This document shows, piece by piece, positions 44,437-54,529 of a stretch of DNA of 64,000 nt (position 1 is its first letter; every line of letters begins with the position of its first letter). The DNA lies in contig NZ_AUHM01000031.1 of assembly GCF_000423185.1 (NCBI RefSeq), positions 46,756-110,755 of the forward strand, written 5' to 3'. Both the position numbers and the translations under genes were made by a program. This DNA is from Inquilinus limosus DSM 16000 (GTDB lineage Bacteria; Pseudomonadota; Alphaproteobacteria; DSM-16000; Inquilinaceae). The notes beneath the pieces are model-generated. The model searched no databases. It had not been told where the DNA came from and saw only the letters and a program-made list of their open reading frames with translations.

Positions 44437-46008
44437 TCAGAACACGAAACGCAGGGGGAACTGAGCCATGACCCGGTCGAGGTGCTCCCTGGCGCAGCGC
44501 CGGATGTCGTCGGGGTCGCTCACCGTCCGGTCGGCCAGCCTGAAGGACAGATCGCCCTTCGCGACGCATTCGACGAGCCGCTCGATCAGGTCCTCTTCCC
44601 CCTGCGTTCCGTCGAGATGCGCGATCAGGCAGCGTTCCACCACGTCGAGAACGACCGAGTCGTGCCAAGCGTTGGTGATCCGGGCCATCCCCGCCTTCTC
44701 CGTGCACGCCGCATAGCGCCGCCACGCCTCCGGCACCGCAAACGCCGGCCCGGGCTTGGCCACCGGGCTCAGCCGGACCTTCCCGCGATCGAGCATCACC
44801 AGCAATTCGATGAGGTCGGTCACCTCGGCTTCGGCTTCGGCCGGCATCTCGCCGGGGAGGGCGGCTTCGACCGCCGCCATCAGCGACCGGAAATCCAGCG
44901 TCCCCGGCCAGGCCGCGGTCAGCGCCGCCGCCGCCGCCTTAACCGATCGCTTCGGCAGTATCACGGGACGGAGGCTCGGCGGGCCGTAGGGCCGCGGCGC
45001 ATCGTCCAGCACGGCGTCTCCCTGGGGCGGAAGGAAGGCGGCGACATGAAGCTGCCGCAGCCGCTCGCCGTCGAGGCGGTAGCGAATATCCCCGGCCCGA
45101 TCGGCATGGACCAGAAGGGTCTGGCGAAACGCCCGGTTGCTGACGAAATCGAGATACTGCTCGAGCCGGATCTGGCTGTCGCCGCATTCCCGCAGCAGCG
45201 GGCCGGCGACGGAAGCGCCGAAATTGGCGGCGAACATCGACGACGGCACCGCATCGCCGAGATAGGCCAGCCCGGCCTTCTCCGCCGCCGCGACGAAGTC
45301 CCCGAAATAACAGGGCGAGTTGTAGAGCTCAAGGAACTCGTGCTGGAGATAGGATTCGTGGAACGATTTCAGGGCGCCGGTCTGCTCGGCCACGATGCGG
45401 CCCATCAGGCTGTTGGGGTCGGTGACGCCGGAGAGGAAATCGATCATCCCCCGGGCATAGGCCAGCGGCTGTTCTTTCGACCCTGCGTGGCGGCTGCGCA
45501 GGATCATGGCGTCGCGCATGACCTCCTTCGCCTTCCAGCCCGGATAGCAGTTGTAGCTGACGAAGGCGACGCCATCGGGGGCGAGGTTCTCACGGCAGAC
45601 GCGAAGGATCGCCTCCTGCACTTCCGGCGGCACCCAGCTGTAGACGCCGTGGCAGATGATGTAGTCGAAGACCCCGAGCGTCGGGGCGATCTCGCTCAGA
45701 TCGCCCTGGTGCAGCTCGATGTTGTTCAGCCCGAGTTCGGCGGCGGTCCTCCGTCCCGCGTCGATCTGGACCGGCGACAGGTCGATGCCGACCACACGGC
45801 TCTCCGGATACCGCAGCGCGAGCGGCAGGATGTTGCCGCCGGACGCGCAACCCAGCTCCAGCACCCGGCTGGTCGCGACCTTCGGGGCCGACAGGCCGAA
45901 GAGATGCGCGACGGTCTCGAGGTGGTCGGGGGACGTGGTCGGGAAGGAATGGGAATCATACGGGACCGTGTCGTAGGCGTCCCTGATCTGATCGATGATA
46001 TCGGACAT
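44437..46008 (-). CDS. Methyltransferase with regulatory domain, protein-lysine-methyltransferase-like
   Basis: SAM-dependent enzyme of 523 residues. Motif I is VLELGCASGGNILPLALRYP (about 49-68), followed by VVGIDLS and the ICHGVYSWVPPEVQ stretch. The middle (about 220-310) matches the methyltransferase regulatory domain, and the last 120 residues form a winged-helix-like C-terminal region. The same order is found in rickettsial PKMT enzymes that methylate outer-membrane protein OmpB. ATG 46008 is chosen on conservation of DQIRDAYDTVPYDSHSFP. No methylation target gene is adjacent. Confidence 0.82.
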   Translation of the reverse strand: MSDIIDQIRDAYDTVPYDSHSFPTTSPDHLETVAHLFGLSAPKVATSRVLELGCASGGNILPLALRYPESRVVGIDLSPVQIDAGRRTAAELGLNNIELHQGDLSEIAPTLGVFDYIICHGVYSWVPPEVQEAILRVCRENLAPDGVAFVSYNCYPGWKAKEVMRDAMILRSRHAGSKEQPLAYARGMIDFLSGVTDPNSLMGRIVAEQTGALKSFHESYLQHEFLELYNSPCYFGDFVAAAEKAGLAYLGDAVPSSMFAANFGASVAGPLLRECGDSQIRLEQYLDFVSNRAFRQTLLVHADRAGDIRYRLDGERLRQLHVAAFLPPQGDAVLDDAPRPYGPPSLRPVILPKRSVKAAAAALTAAWPGTLDFRSLMAAVEAALPGEMPAEAEAEVTDLIELLVMLDRGKVRLSPVAKPGPAFAVPEAWRRYAACTEKAGMARITNAWHDSVVLDVVERCLIAHLDGTQGEEDLIERLVECVAKGDLSFRLADRTVSDPDDIRRCAREHLDRVMAQFPLRFVF

Positions 46009-46200
46009 GCGCACTCCGTCGGCTCGAAATCGCCCGCTTTGGTTCCTCGCGGGCAGGCTCAGGCTGGCAGCCGTTTCGGTGGCCCGTCCGAAAGGATGGT
46101 CGCCCCTTGAAATGACCCATCCTAACAGCAGGTCGGAGAGCTTTCCTAGTCGCGGATGCGCCACAAGCGACAGGGTGCGGCCGGAATGTTCCCGGCCGAT

Positions 46201-47739
46201 TCAGGCTGCGGCCGCCGCCCGCTCCAGGAACTCGTCCGGCCCCTCGACCTCGACCAGCCGGCGGTTGCGGATCTCCAGATAGCGGGTGCCGATGCCGCGC
46301 AGCATGCGCCGGTCATGGGTGACGAAGACGCAGGTCGCGTCGTCGCGCGACAGCAGGTCCTCCAGCCGCTCGCGCCCGGCGATGTCCAGGTGGTTGGTCG
46401 GTTCGTCCAGCAGATAGATGTTGGGCTGGCGCAGCCGCAGCAGCAGGAAGGTGAAGCGCAGCTGCTCGCCATAGCTGAGCTGGGCGACCGGCGTCGCCTG
46501 CCTCTCGATCGGGATGCCGATGTTGTGCAGCTCCCGCACCAGCTCGGAATCGCGCAGGGTCGAGGCCGCCTGCAGCGCCCGGTTCACCGGCATCTGCCGC
46601 GGCAGGTCGGACAGGTGCTGGTCGAGATAGCCGGGCCGCAGCTGCGGGTTGGCGGTGATCGACTGGCCGATCGGCGCGTCGCCCGCCGCCGCCCGGGTGA
46701 TCGCCGCCATCAGGTCGCGGATCAGATGCGATTTGCCGGTGCCGTTCAGGCCGAGAAGGGCGATGCGGTCGCCGCGGCGGATGAACTCCTGCTCGATGCG
46801 CAGCAGCTCGCGCCCGGTCTCGGTGCGCACGACGTGGTCCTTGATGCGCACCAGCGTCTCGCGCTGGACCGCGCCGGTGTCGAGGTTGATGTCCCGCCGC
46901 GCCTCGCGATGCGCCACGGTGGCGCGCGCCCGCTGCTGCTCGGCCCGGGCCGCGACCGCCTTGGCCCGCCGGGCCATATCGGGATTGTGCCCCTTCAGGT
47001 TGGACCAGATCGCCAGACGCTTGGCCGCGCGCTCCAGCCGCTCGACCTCCTTCTCGTCGCGCTCGGCCTGCTGCAGCGCCGCCAGGTCCTCTCGGATCAG
47101 CTCCTGCCGTGCCTGGGAGAAGGAGGTGCCGTAGGCGCGCACCCGGTCGCCGCGCAGGATGATGGTCCGGTCGGTCACCCGGTCCAGGAACTCGCGGTCG
47201 TGCGATACCAGGATGAAGGGCAGACGCAGATGCTCGGTCAGCCACCGCTCCAGCCGCATCACCTTGCCGACGTCGAGATGGTTGGTCGGCTCGTCCAGGA
47301 TCAAGAGGTCGGGGTCGGCCAGCGTCGCCCGCGCCACCAGCAGCAGGCGCTGCCAGCCGCCGGACAGCTCGGCGACCGTCTGCGCATGCCAAAGCTCCGG
47401 CTCGATTCCCAGCTCGTCCAGCACCACGTCGGCACGCCAGGCCTGATCGTCGCGCGCCGCCTCGGGCAGGGCCCGCACCATCGCCTCGTGCAGGGTCAGG
47501 GGCAGGATCCCGGCCGGCACCGCCTGCGGCACATGGCCGATCAGGAGGCCGCGCTTACGCACGATGCGGCCGCGGTCCAGCTCGGTCTCGCCCAGCAGCG
47601 CCCGGATCAGGGTCGACTTGCCGCTGCCGTTGTCGCCGACCAGGCCGATCCGGTCGTCGGGATGGACGGCGAAGCTGGCGTCCTGGAACAGCGCCCGGCC
47701 GCCGATCTTGAGGGTGATGGCTTCGGCCTGGAGGAGCAT
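46201..47739 (-). CDS. ABC-F family ATPase
   Basis: Cytoplasmic twin-ABC protein of 512 residues without membrane segments; ABC-F proteins act on the ribosome. First Walker A is GDNGSGKST (35-43), first signature ELSGGWQRLLLVARAT, and Walker B LLILDEPTNHLD. The second half has GLNGTGKSH, QLSYGEQLRFTFLLL and YLLDEPTNHLD. The linker is Arg/Lys-rich. The exact subgroup cannot be fixed by eye. ATG 47739 has a GAGG-like site; the upstream open extension is dismissed. Confidence 0.93.
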   Translation of the reverse strand: MLLQAEAITLKIGGRALFQDASFAVHPDDRIGLVGDNGSGKSTLIRALLGETELDRGRIVRKRGLLIGHVPQAVPAGILPLTLHEAMVRALPEAARDDQAWRADVVLDELGIEPELWHAQTVAELSGGWQRLLLVARATLADPDLLILDEPTNHLDVGKVMRLERWLTEHLRLPFILVSHDREFLDRVTDRTIILRGDRVRAYGTSFSQARQELIREDLAALQQAERDEKEVERLERAAKRLAIWSNLKGHNPDMARRAKAVAARAEQQRARATVAHREARRDINLDTGAVQRETLVRIKDHVVRTETGRELLRIEQEFIRRGDRIALLGLNGTGKSHLIRDLMAAITRAAAGDAPIGQSITANPQLRPGYLDQHLSDLPRQMPVNRALQAASTLRDSELVRELHNIGIPIERQATPVAQLSYGEQLRFTFLLLRLRQPNIYLLDEPTNHLDIAGRERLEDLLSRDDATCVFVTHDRRMLRGIGTRYLEIRNRRLVEVEGPDEFLERAAAAA

Positions 47740-47781
47740 GATGGGACTCGGATTCGGCGATCGGACCGGGGAGGGTACCAG

Positions 47782-48030
47782 ATGCCCGATCGGAACAAGA
47801 CGAAAGATCGTGACCCGAAGGACTCGGCCGACGAGGCCAGGCGCCGGGACGAGGCGGCGGCCTGGAGGAAGCGAAACGCTGAGGCAACCCGGAGCCACAA
47901 CGAGCGGGTTGAACGGGAAGGATTGATTCTGGAGAAGTATTGGCGACTGCGGTGTGATCGGTGTGGAGGAATGTCCCCAGCCGAGTCAGACAATCTTGCT
48001 ATGCGCACCGGGAGTGCGCATACTGTGCCC
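47782..48030 (+). pseudogene. Duplicated ccdA C-terminal segment, in frame with ccdA
   Basis: A short coding stretch from ATG 47782 (GGGAGGG seven bases upstream) encodes a charged lead and then AWRKRNAEATRSHNERVERE, closely similar to the CcdA tail WKQENAEAIRSYNEWVAEEG. No stop separates it from ccdA, so a 164-residue fusion could be made. It may be a remnant of an earlier ccdA copy whose toxin gene was lost. The ccd operator lies inside this stretch at 48000-48022. Confidence 0.6.
48000..48022. promoter_or_regulatory. ccdAB operator
   Basis: Perfect nine-base inverted repeat TATGCGCAC-CGGGA-GTGCGCATA ending eight bases before the ATG at 48031. Its position marks 48031 as the ccdA start and suggests autorepression by the CcdA-CcdB complex. 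Confidence 0.75.
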
Positions 48031-48276
48031 ATGATCTCGACCGACGAAAAGCGCACCCCGCGCCGTGCGACCAATCTCAGCCTCTCGGCCGAGGCGACCC
48101 GCCGCGCCAGGGAATATGGCCTGAACATTTCCAGGATCGCCGAGGATGCGATCGTCGAGGCGGTGCGCCGGCACGAGGGCGAGCTCTGGAAGCAAGAGAA
48201 TGCCGAGGCGATCCGAAGCTACAATGAATGGGTAGCGGAAGAGGGGCTGCCCTTCGCGAAATTCCGGCAATTCTGA
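48031..48276 (+). CDS. ccdA: CcdA-type antitoxin
   Basis: Antitoxin of 81 residues. The ribbon-helix-helix region reads RATNLSLSAEATRRAREYGL and NISRIAEDAIVEAV; the toxin-binding tail is WKQENAEAIRSYNEWVAEEG followed by LPFAKFRQF. It overlaps ccdB by four bases (ATGA). An in-frame ATG at 48001 lies inside the operator and is less likely. A longer reading from 47782 is possible. It is expected to neutralise CcdB and repress the promoter. Confidence 0.9.
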   Translation: MISTDEKRTPRRATNLSLSAEATRRAREYGLNISRIAEDAIVEAVRRHEGELWKQENAEAIRSYNEWVAEEGLPFAKFRQF

Positions 48277-48578
48277 TGCGCTTCGACGTCCATCGCGTCA
48301 CGGGATCCGATGTGGCTCTCGCGCTGAAGGTTCAATCGGAGTTCCATGACCATCTGGACACCTGCGTGGTCGTGCCGCTCATTCCTCTCGCTCGAACCAA
48401 GATGAAGCCGGCGCAGCGGCTGCAGCCCGTCTTCAACGTTGCCGGTCAGCCTTATATTCTTGCTACGCCTGCGATGGCCTCGGTTCCTGTCGGCAGCCTT
48501 GGTGATCGCATTGGGTCTCTGGCCGACCAGCATTCGGCCATCGTCGACGCCCTGGACTTCCTGTTCCAGGGCTTCTGA
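48276..48578 (+). CDS. ccdB: CcdB-type toxin
   Basis: Gyrase-poison-type toxin of 100 residues, complete in length. Family features are CVVVPLIPLARTK, RLQPVFNVAGQPYILATPAM and the C-terminus DALDFLFQGF. In the F-plasmid toxin the C-terminal Trp-Gly-Ile is needed for gyrase poisoning; here it is Gln-Gly-Phe, so activity may be weakened or differ. It is translationally coupled to ccdA. The gene ends 40 bp before a palindromic repeat. Confidence 0.9.
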   Translation: MRFDVHRVTGSDVALALKVQSEFHDHLDTCVVVPLIPLARTKMKPAQRLQPVFNVAGQPYILATPAMASVPVGSLGDRIGSLADQHSAIVDALDFLFQGF

Positions 48579-48618
48579 TACCAGCGGCTTTCGAGATCGA
48601 CTTTTCAGTCCCTTCCCC

Positions 48619-48722
48619 GTCATGGCGAGGCGCGGAGCGCCGTGGCCATCCAAGGGGCCGATGCGAGCGGCCCTGGATAGCCACGCCCCCCAATTGGACT
48701 CAGGGGCGGGGCTCGCCATGAC
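48619..48722. repeat. Palindromic intergenic repeat, GTCATGGCGAG family (hybrid loop)
   Basis: Outer arms GTCATGGCGAG / CTCGCCATGAC, inner CGTGGCCATCCA / TGGATAGCCACG. The loop GGGGCCGATGCGAGCGG is shared almost exactly with the element at 1742-1827, whose arms belong to the GTCATTGCGAG type. It lies between convergent ccdB and lipB. Confidence 0.85.
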
Positions 48723-48750
48723 GGATCAATGTTTCAGACGCTGGTCTGAT

Positions 48751-49479
48751 TCACCCCTCGAACACCTCGTCCCAGGCCTCGCGCAGGGCCAGGTCGACAT
48801 CCGCCATGGTCACCGGCAGGCCGAGATCGACCAGGGAGGTCACGCCGTACTGGGCCAGGCCGCAGGGCACGATGCCGGCGAAATGCGACAGATCGGGGTC
48901 GACGTTCAGGGCCACGCCGTGGAAGGTCACCCATTGCCGCACCCGCACCCCGATCGCGGCGATCTTCTTCTCGAAACCGTCGCGCTCGACCCAGATGCCG
49001 ACCCGGCCCTCGCGCCGTTCGCCCTTCACCTGGAACCGCGCCAGGGCGCGGATCAGCCACTCCTCCAGCGCATGAACATAGGCGCGCACATCCGGGTTGC
49101 GCCGTTTCAGGTCGACCATGACGTAGCCGACCCGCTGCCCCGGCCCGTGATAGGTGTACTGGCCGCCGCGGCCGGTGCGGAAGACCGGGAAGCGGCCGGG
49201 CGCCAGCAGGTCGCCGTCCTGGGCGCTGGTGCCGGCGGTGTAGAGCGGCGGGTGCTCCAGCAGCCACACCAGCTCCGGCGCGGTGCCGGCGCGAATCGCC
49301 GCGACCCGGGCCTCCATCGCCGCCAGCGCCTCGGGATAGGGCACCGGGCCGTCGTCGATGCGCCAGTCGGGGGGGCGCCAGTCGGGCGCGGGCCGGGCCG
49401 GGCCGCCCGGAACGGCGGTTTCGGCGACGGCGGAAGACGGAATCGCGATCATCTCATCGGGCTGCTTGATCGGGCGCAT
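48751..49479 (-). CDS. lipB: Octanoyl-[acyl carrier protein]:protein N-octanoyltransferase
   Basis: Transfers octanoyl groups from acyl carrier protein to lipoate-dependent enzymes, the first step of lipoate synthesis, 242 residues. The catalytic C206 is in [14 protein letters not shown] and K172 in [25 protein letters not shown] is the conserved loop. ATG 49479 is preferred, with 49452 as an alternative. The N-terminal 30 residues are longer than in E. coli and Pro/Ala-rich. It is divergent from tRNA-Leu. Confidence 0.95.
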   Translation of the reverse strand: MRPIKQPDEMIAIPSSAVAETAVPGGPARPAPDWRPPDWRIDDGPVPYPEALAAMEARVAAIRAGTAPELVWLLEHPPLYTAGTSAQDGDLLAPGRFPVFRTGRGGQYTYHGPGQRVGYVMVDLKRRNPDVRAYVHALEEWLIRALARFQVKGERREGRVGIWVERDGFEKKIAAIGVRVRQWVTFHGVALNVDPDLSHFAGIVPCGLAQYGVTSLVDLGLPVTMADVDLALREAWDEVFEG

Positions 49480-49539
49480 GCGATCTGCTAATCCCCCCGC
49501 ACCTCGGAAGGCAAGGCCCCTCGTGGGCACGCCTGCCGT

Positions 49540-49626
49540 GCGGTCGTGGCGGAATTGGTAGACGCGCAGCGTTGAGGTCGCTGTGGGCTAACCCCCGTGG
49601 AAGTTCGAGTCTTCTCGACCGCACCA
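49540..49626 (+). tRNA. tRNA-Leu (GAG)
   Basis: Acceptor stem GCGGTCG / CGACCGC, D-arm GGCGGAATTGGTAGAC, anticodon stem CAGCG / CGCTG with loop TTGAGGT giving anticodon GAG, a long variable arm (GGCTAACCCCCGT region, as in class II tRNA), T-arm GTTCGAGTC, discriminator A and encoded CCA. It reads CUC and CUU codons. It is followed by a terminator hairpin. Confidence 0.97.
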
Positions 49627-49634
49627 TTCTTCGC

Positions 49635-49660
49635 AAGGCCCGCCCTCACCGGCGGGCCTT
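49635..49660 (+). terminator. Terminator downstream of tRNA-Leu
   Basis: Ten-base-pair stem AAGGCCCGCC / GGCGGGCCTT with loop CTCACC and a short T-containing tail, eight bases after the tRNA 3' end. Confidence 0.8.
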
Positions 49661-49755
49661 TCGCGTTTCGGGAGGCAGCCTCCCGTCGCGGCCCTTCCGC
49701 CCGGGCGGAACGCTGCCTATAACGGCTCGACCCGTAACGCTGTCCGGATCCCCTG

Positions 49756-52092
<2,337 letters not shown>

Positions 52093-52093
52093 G

Positions 52094-53473
52094 GTGACGG
52101 AGACGGCGCCGGCCGAGCCCCAGGAGTACGGTCTGCCGCCCGGTTTCGTGCAGGAGATCGAGGAGGCGCTCGACGCCCAGCGCTTCGAGACCGTGGAGGA
52201 GCGGCTGGCGCCGCTCCATTCCGCCGATCTGGCCGCGCTGCTGGAGGCGCTGCATCCGGACGACCGCCGCGTCGTCGTCGGGCTGATCCGGGTCCAGCTC
52301 ACCACCGACGCCGAGGCGCTGGCCTGGCTGAACGAGGACGTCCGGCAGGAGGTGCTCGACCTGCTCGGGCCGCAGGACGTCGCGGCCGCGCTGCAGGAGC
52401 TCGATTCCGACGACGCGCTGGCCCTGATCGAGACCCTCGACGAGGGCGGGCGGGACGCGGTCCTGGCCAACGTCCCGGCGGAGGACCGGCGCGTCCTGCT
52501 CGAAGGGCTCGACTTCCCGGAATACTCCGCCGGCCGGCTGATGCAGCGCGAGCTGGTGGCGGTGCCGGACTACTGGACCGTCGGCAAGACCATCGACTGG
52601 CTGCGCACGGCCGAGGATCTGCCGGACGAGTTCTACAGCCTGTTCCTGGTCGACGTGCACGGCCGGCCGACCGGCCAGCTGCCGCTCGCGCGCTTCCTGC
52701 GCGGCCGGCGCCCCGCCAGGCTGTCGGAGCTGGGGCTCGAGGACATCCATCCGATCCCGGCGGCCATGGACCAGGAGGAGGTGGCGCTGCTCTTCCGGCG
52801 CTACGGCATGGTCTCGGCGCCGGTCGTCGACCAGGACGGCAGGCTGCTCGGCGTCATCACCCTCGACGACGTGGTCGACGTCATCGACGAGGAGGCGGAG
52901 GAGGACATCTTCCGCCTCGGCGGCATCGGCGAGCAGAGCGACCTCTACCGCGACGTCGCCGCCACCACCCGCTCGCGCTTCTCCTGGCTGTTCGTCAACC
53001 TGCTGACCGCGGTCCTGGCCTCGGCGGTGATCGGGCTGTTCGAGGATACGATCAGCAAGGTCGTGGCGCTGGCCGTGCTGATGCCGATCGTCGCCTCGAT
53101 GGGCGGCAATGCCGGCACCCAGACCCTGACCGTCGCGGTGCGGGCCCTGGCGATGCGCGAGCTGACCGACAGCAACGCCGTCCGCGTCCTGTGGAAGGAG
53201 GTGCTGGTCGGCGCCCTCAACGGCCTGATGTTCGCGGCGATCGCCGGCGGGGTCGTTTGGCTCTGGTTCTCGGATCCGCGCCTGGCGCTGGTGATCGGCG
53301 CGGCCATGATCATCAACCTGCTGGCCGCCGCCTTCTCGGGCACGGTGATCCCGCTGGCGCTGCAGCGCTTCGGGGTCGATCCGGCGGTGTCCAGCGGCGT
53401 GTTCCTGACCACGGTCACCGACGTGATCGGCTTCTTCGCCTTCCTCGGCCTGGCCGCGCTGGTCCTGCTGTGA
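52094..53473 (+). CDS. mgtE: Magnesium transporter MgtE
   Basis: Channel-like Mg2+ importer, 459 residues from a GTG start. The N-terminal helical Mg-sensing domain (about 15-135) is followed by paired CBS domains (about 140-265), the plug helix and five membrane helices. The conserved pore text MPIVASMGGNAGTQTL and the selectivity Asp in TTVTDVIGFFAF are present. High cytosolic Mg closes the family members through the N and CBS domains. It is in an operon with maeB, whose enzyme needs a divalent metal. Confidence 0.94.
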   Translation: MTETAPAEPQEYGLPPGFVQEIEEALDAQRFETVEERLAPLHSADLAALLEALHPDDRRVVVGLIRVQLTTDAEALAWLNEDVRQEVLDLLGPQDVAAALQELDSDDALALIETLDEGGRDAVLANVPAEDRRVLLEGLDFPEYSAGRLMQRELVAVPDYWTVGKTIDWLRTAEDLPDEFYSLFLVDVHGRPTGQLPLARFLRGRRPARLSELGLEDIHPIPAAMDQEEVALLFRRYGMVSAPVVDQDGRLLGVITLDDVVDVIDEEAEEDIFRLGGIGEQSDLYRDVAATTRSRFSWLFVNLLTAVLASAVIGLFEDTISKVVALAVLMPIVASMGGNAGTQTLTVAVRALAMRELTDSNAVRVLWKEVLVGALNGLMFAAIAGGVVWLWFSDPRLALVIGAAMIINLLAAAFSGTVIPLALQRFGVDPAVSSGVFLTTVTDVIGFFAFLGLAALVLL

Positions 53474-53540
53474 CCGCCGCCGCCTGATCATCCTGCCCCG
53501 TCGTCAGGGAACGACGAAAGCAGCCCGGAGCGCGCAAATC

Positions 53541-53672
53541 GCCTCTCCCGCTTGCGGGAGAGGTCGGAGACGCGAAGCGGCTCCGGGTGAGGGCCCTTTG
53601 TCGAGGCCTGTGCCAGCCCTCACCCGGACATCCTGGCGGATGTCCGACCTCTCCCGCGTCCGGCGGGAGAGG
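53541..53672. repeat. Palindromic repeat, CTCTCCCGC family, second copy
   Basis: Core arms GCCTCTCCCGC and GCGGGAGAGG with inner CCGGGTGAGGG / CCCTCACCCGG. Much of it is identical to 44210-44351, including the CTTGCGGGAGAGGTCGGAGA segment. It lies between convergent mgtE and the small hypothetical gene at 53750-54046. Confidence 0.85.
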
Positions 53673-53749
53673 TCACGCACGGCCGAGCCTCGATCACCAT
53701 CGCCTGTGCCGAAGGCTTTGGCCGGCAGCGACGGGATAGGACCATTGGC

Positions 53750-54046
53750 TCAGGCGGTGCCGGAGCTCTTGGCCTCGGCGGCGGCGGTGATGACGTTGCG
53801 GGCGATGTTCAGGGCCGGGATCTTCAGGTTCTGGCCGCCCGGCACGCCGCGGGTCAGCCGCTCGACCACCGCTTCGACCTTCTCGACGGGAATCGACTCG
53901 ACGCCCGGCAGCAGCGCCACCACGGCCGCCAGCCCGACCACCTGACCGAAGCGCAGGTCGCTCGCCACCGCCAGCTTCTTCAATGCTTCGCGCAGATCGG
54001 CTTCGCTAATACCAGTGGATTCCACGCTCAATACGCCCTCCCTCAT
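53750..54046 (-). CDS. Small hypothetical protein
   Basis: A 97-residue mainly helical, soluble protein from ATG 54046 (an ATG at 54079 would add 11 residues including two Cys). It contains EADLREALKKLAVASDLRFG and a hydrophobic QVVGLAAVVALLPGVESI, then NLKIPALNIARNVITAAAEA. The pattern resembles a regulatory or helical-bundle domain, but no family was recognised. It is a single gene facing away from the RTX gene. Confidence 0.65.
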   Translation of the reverse strand: MREGVLSVESTGISEADLREALKKLAVASDLRFGQVVGLAAVVALLPGVESIPVEKVEAVVERLTRGVPGGQNLKIPALNIARNVITAAAEAKSSGTA

Positions 54047-54529
54047 CGGCTCTGGGGCCACTGCGCAATTGCAGTGCATATCCCGTCATGAATACTCAGG
54101 GTTGTACGGGGCGATCCCGGCCGCTGTCCAGCCGTTCTCACGACCTCCCTGAGTCTATCCCGCCGGCCGGGGCAATGCGACCGCAAACGCCGCCCCGGTT
54201 GTCGCGGCCGGGGCCGGCGCCTCGTCCGCTCGTCTCATCTCCTGCCAGTCCATGCCGCCGCCCGCCGCCGGCGATCGGGTCCGAAATCGCGCATGCAATT
54301 TTATTTTATCATATAGAAATAAAATAACTGTTCGACAGAAACGATAGAACAGGATCGAGTGATTGAATTTATCTGGGGCCAAATCCATCCGTCTATTTCG
54401 TCACTGAAAAGTAAAAAACGAGAATTTCTATGGACAGCCATATCGCTTTTTGCCTGAATGCCGGCTGGCTGGCCCAATGGGCGGCGGCCGGGCTGTCGGC
54501 TTGGCAAGATTTCTTGGAGGAGGGATAAC
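54047..54529. other. Gene-free region ahead of the RTX gene with an AT-rich inverted repeat
   Basis: No supported gene. It holds the leaders of the flanking divergent genes. The stretch 54295-54430 is strongly AT-rich compared with the rest of the window and carries the inverted repeat ATTTTATTT (54298-54306) / AAATAAAAT (54317-54325). This is the likely promoter and regulatory block for the large repeat protein, and a place where nucleoid proteins could bind. An AAAATAACTG run follows directly. Confidence 0.6.
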
